The notes: generated from the letters alone by a model not told the origin. A stretch of 64,000 nt of DNA from Allobosea sp. 47.2.35 (GCF_024655635.1 NZ_JANLGI010000013.1:1-64000), one strand, 5' to 3'; shown: positions 43,608 through 53,134, counted from the stretch's first letter. Numbers and translations: made by a program.

Positions 43608-44423
43608 TCAGGCCTTTGCCTCATCGTCCGGATGGGCCATCTCGCAGAAATGGCCGCCGAGATAGCGCCCGGTTGGCGTCTTCGGATCGAGAGCAGGCGC
43701 CTTTGCCTCGACCTTGGCCCGGAACGGCTCCGAGCTGTCCTGTGGGCGGTAGCCGAGATGCCCGGCACCACTATTGTCCACCGCCTTCACCGCGTTGTCC
43801 GAGGTGCCGAATGTGATCGTATGCCCGACGAAGGGCGCGGTCAGCGAGGCCGTGACGAGACGCACGCAATCGGCGAGGGACAGGTAGGACCAGAGCATCC
43901 GGCGATCGGCAGGCTCGGGGAAGGACGAGAAGATGCGCAGGCATGCCGTCTCGATGCCGTATTTGTCCCAGTAGAGCCGGCTGAGGCTCTCCACGAAGGT
44001 CTTGCCGACACCGTAGAGGCAATCGGGGCGGACGGGTGCATCGACCGAAATATGCGCGCCGATCTCATGGAAGCCGATCGCATGGACGGACGAGGCGTAG
44101 ACGATGCGCTTGATCCCGTGTTTCCGCGCGCCCTCGTAGATGTGATAGGAGCCGCGGATACTGGAATCGAGGATGACCTGCCATTCGCGCTCGGTTGGCG
44201 CGCCGCCGAAATGCACGATGGCATCGCATCCTTCCGTCGCGGCGATCGTCGCCTCCATGTCGGCGAGATCGAAGATCGCCTCTTCCTCATGGGCGGCGAG
44301 TGGGCCGAGCGGCTCGCGATCGGCCAGGCGGATCACTTGCGCGAGCGGCGCAAGACCGGCGCGGAGCTGCGAGCCGAGGCGCCCTGCAGCGCCGGTGATC
44401 AGGATGCGGTTGTAATGCGGCAT
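43608..44423 (-). CDS. NAD-dependent epimerase/dehydratase (uronate dehydrogenase-like)
   Basis: Extended short-chain dehydrogenase, 271 residues. The Rossmann motif TGAAGRLGSQLRAGL is at about residue 10, with the YGVGK catalytic pair near 139 and VYASSVHAIG before it. Length and the DSSIRGSYHIYEGARKHG region fit uronate dehydrogenases, which oxidise glucuronate or galacturonate to the aldarolactone. The frame is open upstream to 44624 but the MPHYNRILITG start is the natural one. Confidence 0.85.
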   Translation of the reverse strand: MPHYNRILITGAAGRLGSQLRAGLAPLAQVIRLADREPLGPLAAHEEEAIFDLADMEATIAATEGCDAIVHFGGAPTEREWQVILDSSIRGSYHIYEGARKHGIKRIVYASSVHAIGFHEIGAHISVDAPVRPDCLYGVGKTFVESLSRLYWDKYGIETACLRIFSSFPEPADRRMLWSYLSLADCVRLVTASLTAPFVGHTITFGTSDNAVKAVDNSGAGHLGYRPQDSSEPFRAKVEAKAPALDPKTPTGRYLGGHFCEMAHPDDEAKA

Positions 44424-44583
44424 GCAATCCTCGCGTCTGACAACCGCATCGCGGCGGTGCGGCCATGCTTGGGCAATCCCTATCGGAGGACGCAATGAGG
44501 CATCGGCCGGCGATCGCTGGCAAGCCGCAGCTCGGCTGGGCCGCACTGCGCAGGGTACGGACCACCTCGCAGCAGCCTTCCCG

Positions 44584-46293
44584 CTAGCGAGGCAATTCAC
44601 CGCGCCGGGAGGTGGCCAGCACATCGGCTACACGCTCCTCGGACAAGCCATACTCGGCGCGGGCGGCCTCTGCCGAGACATAGCCCAGGGCGAGGTCGCG
44701 CTCCACGCTGCTCGCGGCCCGTTCGGCTGGGGCGCCGTAGCCGGCGCCGCCCGGGAAGGCCATCACCACCTTGCGGCCATGCGGCACGAACTGCTTGCCC
44801 TTGCCCTTCATCGCCGTGCCGTCGTCGAGTGCGATCGTCGTCGGCGCGCCGCCACCGCCGCCGCGCCGGCCGCGGGCGGGATGATGGACGCGGTCGAACA
44901 TCGCCTGGATGTCGAACTCGTAGCCCTCCCAGGCGCCGACCTCCATATGCTGGCCGAGGCCGCCGCGATGCCGGCCCTTGCCGCCGGAATCAGGCCGCAG
45001 TTCCTTGCGCCAGACAATGACCGGGCCGACCTGCTCGGTCGCCTCGACCGGCATCGTCATCACGCCGGAGGGGAAGGCGGTGGCGTTCATGCCGTCGAGC
45101 GCGGGCCGCGCGCCCGAGCCGCCTGAATTGAACGTCAGGACCTCGGCGCGTACGGCGTCCGCCGGCCAGGGGCCGTCGCTGCGCGGCCGGAGCGAGACCT
45201 GGAAATTGCATAGGCTACCGGCACCTTCGGCCGGGACGAGGCCGGGCAGGAGCTTGTCGAGCGCGTCGTAGATCGTGTCCGGGACCATGTGGCCGATGAT
45301 GTGGCGCAGCGCGACCGGCGCCGGCCAGACCGCGTTGACGATGGTGTGCTCCGGCGCCGTGATGCGGAAAGGCTCGAGCGACGCGGCGTTGTTCGGGATC
45401 TCCGGCGCGATCGCGCATTTCAGCGCATAGCAGGTATAGGCCTTCGTATAGACCAGCGGCACGTTGATGCCGTTCTTGTCGACGCCGGAGGTGCCGGCCC
45501 AGTCGCAGAGCACGCCGTCCGGCTCGATCGAGATCTTCACCTTGAGGTCGATCGGGCGGCTGTAGCCGTCGATCCGCATATGGCCTTCCGCTTGGCCGCG
45601 GGGCAGGGCGGCGATCTTGTCGAGCGTTGCCTGGCGCGAATTGGTCAGGATGAAATCCGAGATGCCGGCGAGATCGGCGAGCTTGAACTCGACCATCATC
45701 TCGATCAGGCGGCGATGGCCGATCTCGTTGCAGGTCGCGAGCGCGTAGACGTCGCCGACGAGTTGGTCGGGCTCGCGGACATTGCCGCGGATGATCGTGA
45801 CCAGCGTCTCGTTGACCGTGAAGCGGTCGACGAATTTCATGATCGGGATATGCAGGCCTTCCTCATAGACCGAGTTGGCGTCGGCGCCGAAGCCGCGCCC
45901 GCCGATATCGACGATATGGGCGGTGCAGGCGAAGAAGCCGACATGGCGCCCCCGATGGAAGGAGGGGCTGACGACGGTGATGTCGTGCAGGTGGCCGGTC
46001 CCCTCCCAGGGGTTGTTGGTGATGTAGACGTCGCCCTCGGCGATGTTCTCGCGCCCGATCCGGCGGATGAAATGGGCGACGGCATCGGCCATGGCATTGA
46101 CGTGGCCGGGCGTGCCGGTCACCGCCTGCGCCAGCATCTCGCCCTTCTCGTTATAGACGCCGGCCGAGAGGTCGCCGGCCTCGCGCACCGAGGTTGAGAA
46201 GGAGGTGCGGATCAGCGCCTGCGCCTGTTCCTCGACGACCGAGATCAGGCGGTTCCACATGACCTGATAGGCGACCCTGGAGATATCAGACAT
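44584..46293 (-). CDS. Hydantoinase B/oxoprolinase family protein
   Basis: 569-residue subunit of an ATP-dependent amidohydrolase or carboxylase (HyuB/AcxB/OplaB type). Conserved stretches include NEKGEMLAQAVTGTPGHVNAM, GDVYITNNPWEGTGHLHD, and the glycine-rich end RRGGGGGAPT. It overlaps the A subunit by eight bases, so the two are co-translated. The target, a hydantoin, 5-oxoproline, ketone or N-methyl compound, cannot be told apart here. Confidence 0.92.
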   Translation of the reverse strand: MSDISRVAYQVMWNRLISVVEEQAQALIRTSFSTSVREAGDLSAGVYNEKGEMLAQAVTGTPGHVNAMADAVAHFIRRIGRENIAEGDVYITNNPWEGTGHLHDITVVSPSFHRGRHVGFFACTAHIVDIGGRGFGADANSVYEEGLHIPIMKFVDRFTVNETLVTIIRGNVREPDQLVGDVYALATCNEIGHRRLIEMMVEFKLADLAGISDFILTNSRQATLDKIAALPRGQAEGHMRIDGYSRPIDLKVKISIEPDGVLCDWAGTSGVDKNGINVPLVYTKAYTCYALKCAIAPEIPNNAASLEPFRITAPEHTIVNAVWPAPVALRHIIGHMVPDTIYDALDKLLPGLVPAEGAGSLCNFQVSLRPRSDGPWPADAVRAEVLTFNSGGSGARPALDGMNATAFPSGVMTMPVEATEQVGPVIVWRKELRPDSGGKGRHRGGLGQHMEVGAWEGYEFDIQAMFDRVHHPARGRRGGGGGAPTTIALDDGTAMKGKGKQFVPHGRKVVMAFPGGAGYGAPAERAASSVERDLALGYVSAEAARAEYGLSEERVADVLATSRRGELPR

Positions 46294-48412
46294 GGGCGGG
46301 CTCCTTGCGCGCGGCGACGGCAGCAGCGGGGGCGGCTTCTGAAACGCGGATATCGATGCAGCCGTCGTTCAGCGTGACGGCGAAGCGGCTCGACGGCAGG
46401 ATGATGGTGGTCTCGTCCTCGGTGACGATGCCGGGGCCGTCGATGCGGCTGCCGGCGGGGAGGGCGGTACGGTCATGGGCTTTTGCCTCCACGCGGCGGC
46501 CGAGGCCGGCATCGAAGACGGAGCGGCTGGCTTGAGGCGGCGCATCGCGCGTCTGCGATACCGGAGCCACCGGAGCGACGGCCTCCTGCGGCGTGTGGGC
46601 GTTCACCGACCAGACCGTGATCTCGGCGGCGAGGCCCTTCACCGTGCGGCCGAACAGGTTGGCGTATTCATGCTCGAAGCGCTGGACGATGACGGCGGGC
46701 TCGGCGGCGCGAGCCTCCTCAGGCGTCAGGGTGACCGGGATTTCCCAGCCCTGACCGGCATAGCGCATATAGATCTTGTGTTCGGCCTCGATCGCGCCGG
46801 ACCAGCCGCAGGAGCGCACCACCCGCGTCGCTTCCTCCTCCATCTCGCGGAAGAGTTTCGTGACGCGCGCGGTGTCGAACTGGGCGAGCCGCATGAACAG
46901 CGTGCGGTTGGCCTCGAAGCTGAACGGCGCCCTGAGGAAGCCGATGGCCGAGCCGACGCCGGCGCCGGGCGGCACGAGGCAGCGGGCAATCCCGAGCTTC
47001 TCGCAGAGGCGGCCGGCATGGAGAGGCGCGGCGCCGCCGAAGGCGATCATCGTGTATTCCGAGAGGTCCTCGCCGTTCTCGACGGCATGGACGCGGGCGG
47101 CATTCGCCATGTTCTCGTCGACGACCTCGGCCACGCCCCAGGCGCTTTCCTCGGCCGCCATGCCGAGCCTGCCGCCGATCTCCGCCTCCAGTGCAGCCGC
47201 CGAACGGTCGGCGAAGAGCGGAATCGTGCCGGCCGCGAAATTGTCCGGGTCGATCTTGCCGAGGATGACGTCGGCATCGGTCACGGCCGGGCGCTTGCCG
47301 CCGCGGCCATAGCAGGCCGGGCCGGGCTCGGAGCCGGCGCTTTCTGGCCCGACGCGGATCTGGTTCATCGAGTCGACATGGGCGAGGCTGCCGCCGCCGG
47401 CCCCGATCTCGACCATGTCGATCACGGGGATCGAGATCGGCATCCCTGATCCCTTCTTGAACCGATAGGTCCGGGCGACCTCGAAGACGCGGGCGGTCTT
47501 CGGCGTATAATCCTTGATCAGGCAGATCTTGGCGGTGGTGCCGCCCATGTCGAAGGAGAGAACCTTCTTCAGTCCGTGCCGCGCGGCGATATCGGCGGCG
47601 AAGACCGCGCCGCCCGCCGGTCCGGATTCGACGAGGCGGACCGGGAACTCTGAGGCGCTCTCCAGTGAGATGATGCCGCCGCCCGAATGCATCAGGAAGA
47701 TCGGGCAGGTGGCGCCCTCCGCCGCGAGCCGCCCTTTGAGCCGGACGAGATAGCTCTTCATCAACGGCTTGATATAGGCGTTGGCGATCGTCGTGTTGAA
47801 GCGCTCGTATTCCCGCATCTGCGGCGAGACTTCCGAGGAGAGCGAGACCATCGCGCCCGGCATGCGTTCAGCCAGGATCTCCAGGATCAGACGCTCATGC
47901 GCGTCGTTGACATAGGAATGCAGCAGCCCGACCGCGACGCTCTCGTAGCTGGCTTCGCGCAGTTCATCGACCAGCGCCTCGACGGTAGCGCGATCGAGCG
48001 GGACCAGAACCTTGCCACGGGCATCCATCCGTTCCTTGACCGTATAGCGCCGGTTGCGCGGCAGCAGCGGCTCCGGCAGCGTCAGGTTGAGGTCATATTG
48101 CTCGAAGCGGCTCTCGGTCCGCATTTCAATGACGTCGCGGAAGCCTTCCGTCGTGATGAGCGCGGTCTTGGCGCCGCGCCGCTCGATCAGCGCATTGGTC
48201 GCCAGCGTCGTGCCGTGGATGATCTGCCGGATCGCGGAGGCGGCGATGCCGGCCTTCTCGCAGACCCGGTGCATGCCCTCGATGATCGCCTCCTCGGGAG
48301 CGGCGTAGGTCGTCAGGACCTTGGTGGAGAACCGCTGCCCGCCCTGCTCAAGCACGACATCCGTGAAGGTTCCCCCGATATCGACGCCCAGGCGGGCCCC
48401 GAGAATGGACAT
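46286..48412 (-). CDS. Hydantoinase A/oxoprolinase family protein
   Basis: 708-residue ATP-binding subunit. The N-terminal actin-like phosphate motif RLGVDIGGTFTDVVL is at about residue 7, GTTLATNALIERRGAKTALITTEGFRDV near 68, and SFDMGGTTAKICLI is the second phosphate loop near 290. It is the first gene of the A-B operon. The 231 bases upstream (48413-48643) contain no gene and no clear promoter that I can name. Confidence 0.93.
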   Translation of the reverse strand: MSILGARLGVDIGGTFTDVVLEQGGQRFSTKVLTTYAAPEEAIIEGMHRVCEKAGIAASAIRQIIHGTTLATNALIERRGAKTALITTEGFRDVIEMRTESRFEQYDLNLTLPEPLLPRNRRYTVKERMDARGKVLVPLDRATVEALVDELREASYESVAVGLLHSYVNDAHERLILEILAERMPGAMVSLSSEVSPQMREYERFNTTIANAYIKPLMKSYLVRLKGRLAAEGATCPIFLMHSGGGIISLESASEFPVRLVESGPAGGAVFAADIAARHGLKKVLSFDMGGTTAKICLIKDYTPKTARVFEVARTYRFKKGSGMPISIPVIDMVEIGAGGGSLAHVDSMNQIRVGPESAGSEPGPACYGRGGKRPAVTDADVILGKIDPDNFAAGTIPLFADRSAAALEAEIGGRLGMAAEESAWGVAEVVDENMANAARVHAVENGEDLSEYTMIAFGGAAPLHAGRLCEKLGIARCLVPPGAGVGSAIGFLRAPFSFEANRTLFMRLAQFDTARVTKLFREMEEEATRVVRSCGWSGAIEAEHKIYMRYAGQGWEIPVTLTPEEARAAEPAVIVQRFEHEYANLFGRTVKGLAAEITVWSVNAHTPQEAVAPVAPVSQTRDAPPQASRSVFDAGLGRRVEAKAHDRTALPAGSRIDGPGIVTEDETTIILPSSRFAVTLNDGCIDIRVSEAAPAAAVAARKEPAHV

Positions 48413-48643
48413 GACTTACGCGCCTCCGTTGTCTGAGGCGGCGAGGATGGAACGCGGCGTCGATGTCGTCGAATTATTATTTTCTATGGAGTTCGATAGG
48501 GGGCTTTATCGCTGCATGGAGCGCGCAGCAGCCTCCAAAGTCTTTCACGCATCGCCCTGATGATGTCGCACAGCCCTCTCGCCGGTGAGTTCGGATACTG
48601 GCGCATGCTGCCATGCCCCGGTAGCGCAAGAGCTGGAACGTCG

Positions 48644-49489
48644 TCACGTCATTCTCAGGAACGCGACGGTGTCGTCGAGGACAGGCGCTTGCCATTCCAG
48701 CAGCCGGGAGAGCGCAGTGGCTGTGCCGGCATGGCCGAGCCCCGGATAGATCTTCAGGGAGACCGATCGGGAACCGGCCTTGCTGAGCGCCAGCGCAAGG
48801 CGCTCGCTGTTGCGGGGAAGGACCGTTGTGTCGTCCGATCCCGTTGCCAGAAAGATCGGCGGGGCGTCGCTGCGCGCGAAATTGATCGGTTGCGTCCGGG
48901 CGGGATCGCGCGCGTTTCCGAACGCTTCCTTCGTGACGTCGATGTCGAAGGGCAGGAAATCATAAGGCCCGGAGAGACCGATAGTAGCCCTGATGTCGCC
49001 GGAACGCATGCCCACGGCGGCAAGGTAGCGCTTGTCCAGGGTCAGCATCATCGCATTGTAGGCGCCCGCCGAATGTCCCATCAGGTGGAGGTCTCGCGGT
49101 GCGCCGCCGAAGCGGGCGATATTGTCGCGCACGAAGCGTAGTGCCAGCGCGCCATCCTCGATGAAGACAGGGAAGCGGACCTCGGGCACCAGGCGATAAT
49201 CCGCGATCACCGTGACGAAGCCGCGAGCGGAAAGCGCGTCTCCGACAAAGGAATAGGATTCCTTCGCCCCGTTGGCCCATGAGCCGCCATAGATGAAGAA
49301 GACAACGGGCTTCAGCGTGCCCCCACCGCCCTGGGGGACATAGATGTCCATCCGCTGCCGGGGATGCGCGCCGTAGGCCACATCGCGCGCGCCTTCGGTC
49401 AGACCACCGGGGCGCAGGGCTGCGCAAGCGGGCAGGGCGAGCCCGGCAAGCAGCGGCAGGATCGTGCGTCGGGCAATCCGGGTCGTCAT
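48644..49489 (-). CDS. Alpha/beta hydrolase, probable lipoprotein esterase
   Basis: 281 residues from the ATG at 49489 (eight codons further upstream are also open). The N-terminus ends in a lipobox-like LALPACAAL, suggesting a lipoprotein or exported enzyme. The esterase core has YGGSWANGAKES (oxyanion), LMGHSAGAYNAMML with the nucleophile Ser, TGSDDTTVLP with the Asp and a late GLGHAGTA with the His. This is the BD-FAE/carboxylesterase group. Divergent from the DUF2177 gene. Confidence 0.85.
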   Translation of the reverse strand: MTTRIARRTILPLLAGLALPACAALRPGGLTEGARDVAYGAHPRQRMDIYVPQGGGGTLKPVVFFIYGGSWANGAKESYSFVGDALSARGFVTVIADYRLVPEVRFPVFIEDGALALRFVRDNIARFGGAPRDLHLMGHSAGAYNAMMLTLDKRYLAAVGMRSGDIRATIGLSGPYDFLPFDIDVTKEAFGNARDPARTQPINFARSDAPPIFLATGSDDTTVLPRNSERLALALSKAGSRSVSLKIYPGLGHAGTATALSRLLEWQAPVLDDTVAFLRMT

Positions 49490-49580
49490 GGTCGCCTGGG
49501 GCCGAGGAAGCATCGCGATCTATACGCGCCATGCGCTCGAATGGATCTGCGCTGCGCCAGCACGACGTCGCAGCCGATAC

Positions 49581-49610
49581 TGAACCACGCCAGCCCGCAA
49601 GACGTATCTT
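49581..49610 (+). promoter_or_regulatory. ECF (RpoE/ECF11)-type promoter before the DUF2177 gene
   Basis: TGAACC, 18 bases, TATCTT. The same -35/spacing/-10 form as at 53164-53135 before rpoE (TGATCC-18-TATCTC). It lies 25 bases before the DUF2177 ATG, so the gene is probably part of the RpoE-ChrR regulon. Confidence 0.6.
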
Positions 49611-49634
49611 CTCGCGGAACCCCTGGAGGTCACG

Positions 49635-50048
49635 ATGCGCTTCATTGCCGGTTATGTCGCCTTCCTCATCGCATTCGGCATTTGCGATGCAGTCTGGCTG
49701 AGCACGATGACGGCCAAACTCTATCGTCCGGTATTGGGGGACCTGATCGTCGAGCAGGTCCGTTACTGGCCTGCGGCGCTGTTCTATTTCGGTTTTCCGC
49801 TCGGGGTCGTCTATTTCGCGCTGATGCCGGCGCTGCGCGATGGCAGCGCGAGCGCCGCCTTGATCAATGGCGCACTCATCGGCCTGCTCGCCTACGCGAC
49901 CTACGATCTGACGAACTACGCCACGCTGCGGCCTTGGACGCTGACGATCACGCTGGTGGACCTCGTCTATGGCACGGTCGTCGTCGGCCTGTGCACATGG
50001 GTCGCCTTCGGCACCGTCCGCCGCCTTGCGGGCTGGGGCTGGGTCTAA
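49635..50048 (+). CDS. DUF2177 family membrane protein
   Basis: 137 residues with four hydrophobic helices. The family's diagnostic stretch is present (LLAYATYDLTNYATLRPW, near residue 93). A GGAGGT site precedes the ATG. An ECF-type promoter sits directly upstream. Function unknown; DUF2177 genes often accompany singlet-oxygen or oxidative-stress sigma regulons. It converges on the cyclopropane-synthase gene. Confidence 0.88.
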   Translation: MRFIAGYVAFLIAFGICDAVWLSTMTAKLYRPVLGDLIVEQVRYWPAALFYFGFPLGVVYFALMPALRDGSASAALINGALIGLLAYATYDLTNYATLRPWTLTITLVDLVYGTVVVGLCTWVAFGTVRRLAGWGWV

Positions 50049-50067
50049 ACCCCGGCTGGCCAACCCG

Positions 50068-51090
50068 TCAGGTCGGGCGCAGCCGATAGTGCTGGACGCC
50101 CCAGGCCTCGCCGCCGGCATGGCCGAACAAACCGCTCGTCGCGAGGAAGAACAGGCGCCAGCGCCGGCGCCAGAGCGGCGCTTCCGCGCCATAGGTCTCG
50201 CGCAGGATCGGATCGATCTTCGCCAGATTGCGATCGAAATTCGCCAGCCAGTCCTCGGCCGTGGCCCGGTAATGTTCGCCGCTCCAGCGCCACTCTGCCT
50301 CCACGGTGAAGAGGTCCGGGAATTGGTGCGCGAGCGCAGCGCTCGGCATCAGGCCGCCGGTGAAGAAATGCTGCGCGATCCAGTCTCCCGTATCGGCAGC
50401 ATCGAAGCGATAGCAGCCCTGCCGGTGGGCGAAGACATGGATGAAGAGCCGGCCATCCGGCTTCAGCCAGCCGCGAACCCGCCCGAGGAGTTCGCGCCAG
50501 TTCGCCATGTGCTCGAACATCTCGACCGAGACGACGCGATCGAAACGCCCCTCCATCGCAAATGCGTTCATGTCGGCGGTGACGACGCGGAGATTGCCGA
50601 GATGGCGGCGCTGCGCCTGCTCTTCGATATAGGCGCGTTGCGAGGCCGAATTGGAGACTGAGACGATCCGAGCCTTCGGATAGCGCTCCGCCATCCACAG
50701 CGACAGCGAGCCCCAACCGCAGCCGAGTTCGAGGATGTCTTGTCCGTCGGCCAGGCCGGCATGCTCCGCGGTCAGCTCCAGCGCCTTCTCTTCCGCTGCC
50801 GCCAGCGTGTCGCCGGGATCGGCATAGTAGCAGCAGGAATACTTGCGCCGGGGACCGAGGACCTGATCGAAAAAGGCGGCCGGCACCTCGTAATGCTGAG
50901 CGTTGGCCGCGTCGGTATGAACCGCGATCGGAAACGCCACCATGTCGCGGGCGAAGCTTGCGGCGTCGGCCGACTGCGCCGCGAGGGAACGCGCTGTGCG
51001 CCCGACCAGCGACGCGATCACCATGCGGCTGACGGCATCGGGAACGGGGAGGCCTTCACCCCAGGTCGAGAGCTTCTGCATGATCGTCAT
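50068..51090 (-). CDS. Cyclopropane-fatty-acyl-phospholipid synthase family methyltransferase
   Basis: SAM-dependent methyltransferase acting on unsaturated acyl chains, 340 residues. The SAM motif DILELGCGWGSLSLWMAERYP is at about residue 120, with VSVSNSASQRAYIEEQA following and FDRVVSVEMFEHM as the motif III region. It starts at the ATG at 51090 that overlaps the DUF1295 stop. The longer open frame upstream is shadow. Last gene of an rpoE-chrR-DUF1295-cfa operon, it is a probable direct member of the RpoE response. Confidence 0.93.
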   Translation of the reverse strand: MTIMQKLSTWGEGLPVPDAVSRMVIASLVGRTARSLAAQSADAASFARDMVAFPIAVHTDAANAQHYEVPAAFFDQVLGPRRKYSCCYYADPGDTLAAAEEKALELTAEHAGLADGQDILELGCGWGSLSLWMAERYPKARIVSVSNSASQRAYIEEQAQRRHLGNLRVVTADMNAFAMEGRFDRVVSVEMFEHMANWRELLGRVRGWLKPDGRLFIHVFAHRQGCYRFDAADTGDWIAQHFFTGGLMPSAALAHQFPDLFTVEAEWRWSGEHYRATAEDWLANFDRNLAKIDPILRETYGAEAPLWRRRWRLFFLATSGLFGHAGGEAWGVQHYRLRPT

Positions 51091-51926
51091 CGCGTCGCTC
51101 CTTTCGGCGGCAGCGGGATCAAGGCGCTGGTTCGGTTCTGGTAAGCGCGATAGGCGTCGCCGTGCTTGGCGAGCATGTGCTCCTCCAAAGGCGGGATGCC
51201 GGAGATGCGCGTCAGCAGCAGCGTGATGCAGGCTGGTGCCAGAACGGCGAGCCAACCCCAGGGGTATCCGGCTGCAAGCGCAATCGCCGGATAGGTGCAC
51301 CAGAGCACGCATTCGAAGAAATAGTTCGGATGACGCGACCAGCGCCACAGGCCTTGGTCGCAGATGCCACCACGGCCTGAGCGGGCAAATGCGCGCAATT
51401 GGCTGTCGGCAAGGGCCCCACCCACCAGCCCTGTCACGAAAATCGCAATGCCTGCGATATCGCCCCAGCCCAATGCAGGCGTGGGATTATGGGCCGCCAG
51501 GATGATGCCGAGCCCCAGCGGGATGCTGGCCAGCGCCTGCATCTGCAACAGGCGGGCGAGTTGCCGGGGAGCATCGTTGCCCCAAGCGCTTTTCAGCTTG
51601 GCATAGCGTGGATCTTCGGCGATGCCGGCCGTGCGCTGCGCGATGTGCAGGCCGAGGCGCAGCGCCCAGGCCAGCGCGAGCGCTGCCACGAGCAGGCGCC
51701 GTGACATCGGCCCGGTTCCAAAAGGCAGCAGCACACCCGCAATCCCTGTCAGGCCCAGCCCGAAGGTCCAGACCACGTCGATCCAGCCGGAATTGCCGGT
51801 GCGACGCTCGGCCACCGCCGCCAAGGCCATGAAGGCCGACATGGCCGCGGCCACGAAGGCCACAGCCACGACGAAGGAGACGAGTGTCAAAATCGCACCA
51901 GCGGCTGCAGCAGCCGGCCGAGCCAT
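51087..51926 (-). CDS. DUF1295 family membrane protein (steroid reductase-like fold)
   Basis: 279 residues with about seven hydrophobic segments. The C-terminal segment GLWRWSRHPNYFFECVLWCTYP is the hallmark of the DUF1295/ICMT group that binds NADPH or SAM-like cofactors. The ATG at 51926 overlaps chrR by 40 bases. A TTG near 51887, overlapping the chrR stop, is an alternative start in keeping with the tight spacing here. It is likely involved in modifying membrane fatty acids together with the adjacent cyclopropane-synthase gene (inference). Confidence 0.85.
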   Translation of the reverse strand: MARPAAAAAGAILTLVSFVVAVAFVAAAMSAFMALAAVAERRTGNSGWIDVVWTFGLGLTGIAGVLLPFGTGPMSRRLLVAALALAWALRLGLHIAQRTAGIAEDPRYAKLKSAWGNDAPRQLARLLQMQALASIPLGLGIILAAHNPTPALGWGDIAGIAIFVTGLVGGALADSQLRAFARSGRGGICDQGLWRWSRHPNYFFECVLWCTYPAIALAAGYPWGWLAVLAPACITLLLTRISGIPPLEEHMLAKHGDAYRAYQNRTSALIPLPPKGATR

Positions 51927-52513
51927 CCCTGCAACTGCACATGTCCGGTCATCGCGACGATGCAGGTGCAGCCCTCGACAGGGTCGACGCGCGGCGTGTG
52001 GTCGTGCTCGGAATCGGCCTCATCGAAGTCGCCGGCCGCGTAGCGCCCGTATTCGTGCTCGTAGGCGCCGGCGAGGATCGTGGTCCATTCGAACCCGGTA
52101 TGCTTGTGGTGCGGCAGGGCGATCCCCGGCCCGGCACGCAGCATGAAGACGCGCGCCCCTGCGCCGGGAACCTCGACGCGCCGCATGGCGATGCGGACGC
52201 CGATCGGCCGCCACGGGCCAAGGCCGTAGGGGCGAAGCACCTGTAGCATCCCGGCTTCGGGGGACGGCCCCGCCATGCCGGAAGCCGGTGCGGTTCGCGC
52301 GACGCTCCCCGCGTCGCGGGGACCTGCCGCCATCGCGACGGGCTCGACCTTGTCCAGCAGCGCACCTTGCACGGCCTCCAGCTCACGCAGGCGGCGCCGG
52401 CTCTCTGGATCCGCCTCGATATGGCAGGCGACGACCACGGCCAGGCCTTCGTCGAGCTGTCCTGCGGCGAAGGCGGCGAGCGTCTCCTCGGATGGGCGAT
52501 GCATGATGCTCAT
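51887..52513 (-). CDS. chrR: ChrR-family cupin anti-sigma factor (zinc-site variant)
   Basis: 208 residues. The N-terminal anti-sigma domain would use H6, H31, C35 and C38 in R. sphaeroides ChrR. Here H5 and H31 are kept but residues 35 and 38 are D and S (CHIEADPES), so the zinc site of that domain is altered. The C-terminal cupin keeps its metal set H136, H138, E142 and H172 (PHHKHTGFEW, then EHDHTP). Singlet oxygen normally releases RpoE from ChrR. The gene overlaps rpoE by ATGA and DUF1295 follows. Confidence 0.87.
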   Translation of the reverse strand: MSIMHRPSEETLAAFAAGQLDEGLAVVVACHIEADPESRRRLRELEAVQGALLDKVEPVAMAAGPRDAGSVARTAPASGMAGPSPEAGMLQVLRPYGLGPWRPIGVRIAMRRVEVPGAGARVFMLRAGPGIALPHHKHTGFEWTTILAGAYEHEYGRYAAGDFDEADSEHDHTPRVDPVEGCTCIVAMTGHVQLQGWLGRLLQPLVRF

Positions 52514-53097
52514 CGCAAATCCTCCAGCCGGCCGCGCAGATGCGACAGCGCCAGGCGCAGGCGGGATTTCACCGTGCCCAGCGGAATGGCGAGGCGATCC
52601 GCGACATCCTGATGGCTGAAGCCCTCGAGGAAGGCGAGCTCGACGACGCGGTACTGATCGGGAGAAAGCTGGGTCATCGCGGCTCGCACGCGCGCGTCGC
52701 GTTCGGCGCCGGAGAGCGTCGCATCGGGTTGTTCGGGGGCTTCTTCATCCAGAATCTCGTAAACTTGCGACAGCCGCGAGCGCTTTTCGCGGCGGGCGAT
52801 GTCGATGCGCAGGTTGCGCGCGATCGTGGCGATCCAGGTGGAAGCGCTCGCCTTCGCGGGGTCGAACAGGGCAGCCTTGCGCCAGACGGCCAAGAGCGTT
52901 TCCTGCGCGACCTCCTCGGCCAGTTCCGCCGGGGCGCCGCCGCGCATCAGCAGCCCTTTCACGCGCGGCGCGAAATGGTCGAACAGCGCGGCGAAAGCGG
53001 CCCGGTCCCCCGAGCGCGCAATGGCAGCAATCAGTCTGTTGGGGTCGAACAGGACGATGAAACGACCTCCTTGAGCGCGGGCTCCCGCCTCGCGCAT
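52510..53097 (-). CDS. rpoE: ECF11 RNA polymerase sigma factor (RpoE, ChrR-controlled)
   Basis: 195 residues from the ATG at 53097. Region 2 has AEEVAQETLLAVWRKAALFDP, and region 4 has LSPDQYRVVELAFLEGFSHQDVA with the IPLGTVKSRLRLAL recognition helix. The predicted promoter puts transcription start near 53128, so the ATG at 53130 cannot be used. A perfect AAGGAGG (53072-53066) stands seven bases before an ATC (53058) where the conserved LFDPNRL begins, raising the possibility of a rare ATC start. It overlaps chrR by ATGA. Confidence 0.9.
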   Translation of the reverse strand: MREAGARAQGGRFIVLFDPNRLIAAIARSGDRAAFAALFDHFAPRVKGLLMRGGAPAELAEEVAQETLLAVWRKAALFDPAKASASTWIATIARNLRIDIARREKRSRLSQVYEILDEEAPEQPDATLSGAERDARVRAAMTQLSPDQYRVVELAFLEGFSHQDVADRLAIPLGTVKSRLRLALSHLRGRLEDLR

Positions 53098-53134
53098 GCC
53101 GTCGACAGTCAGGGCGAGAGCGGGGACCATGAGC

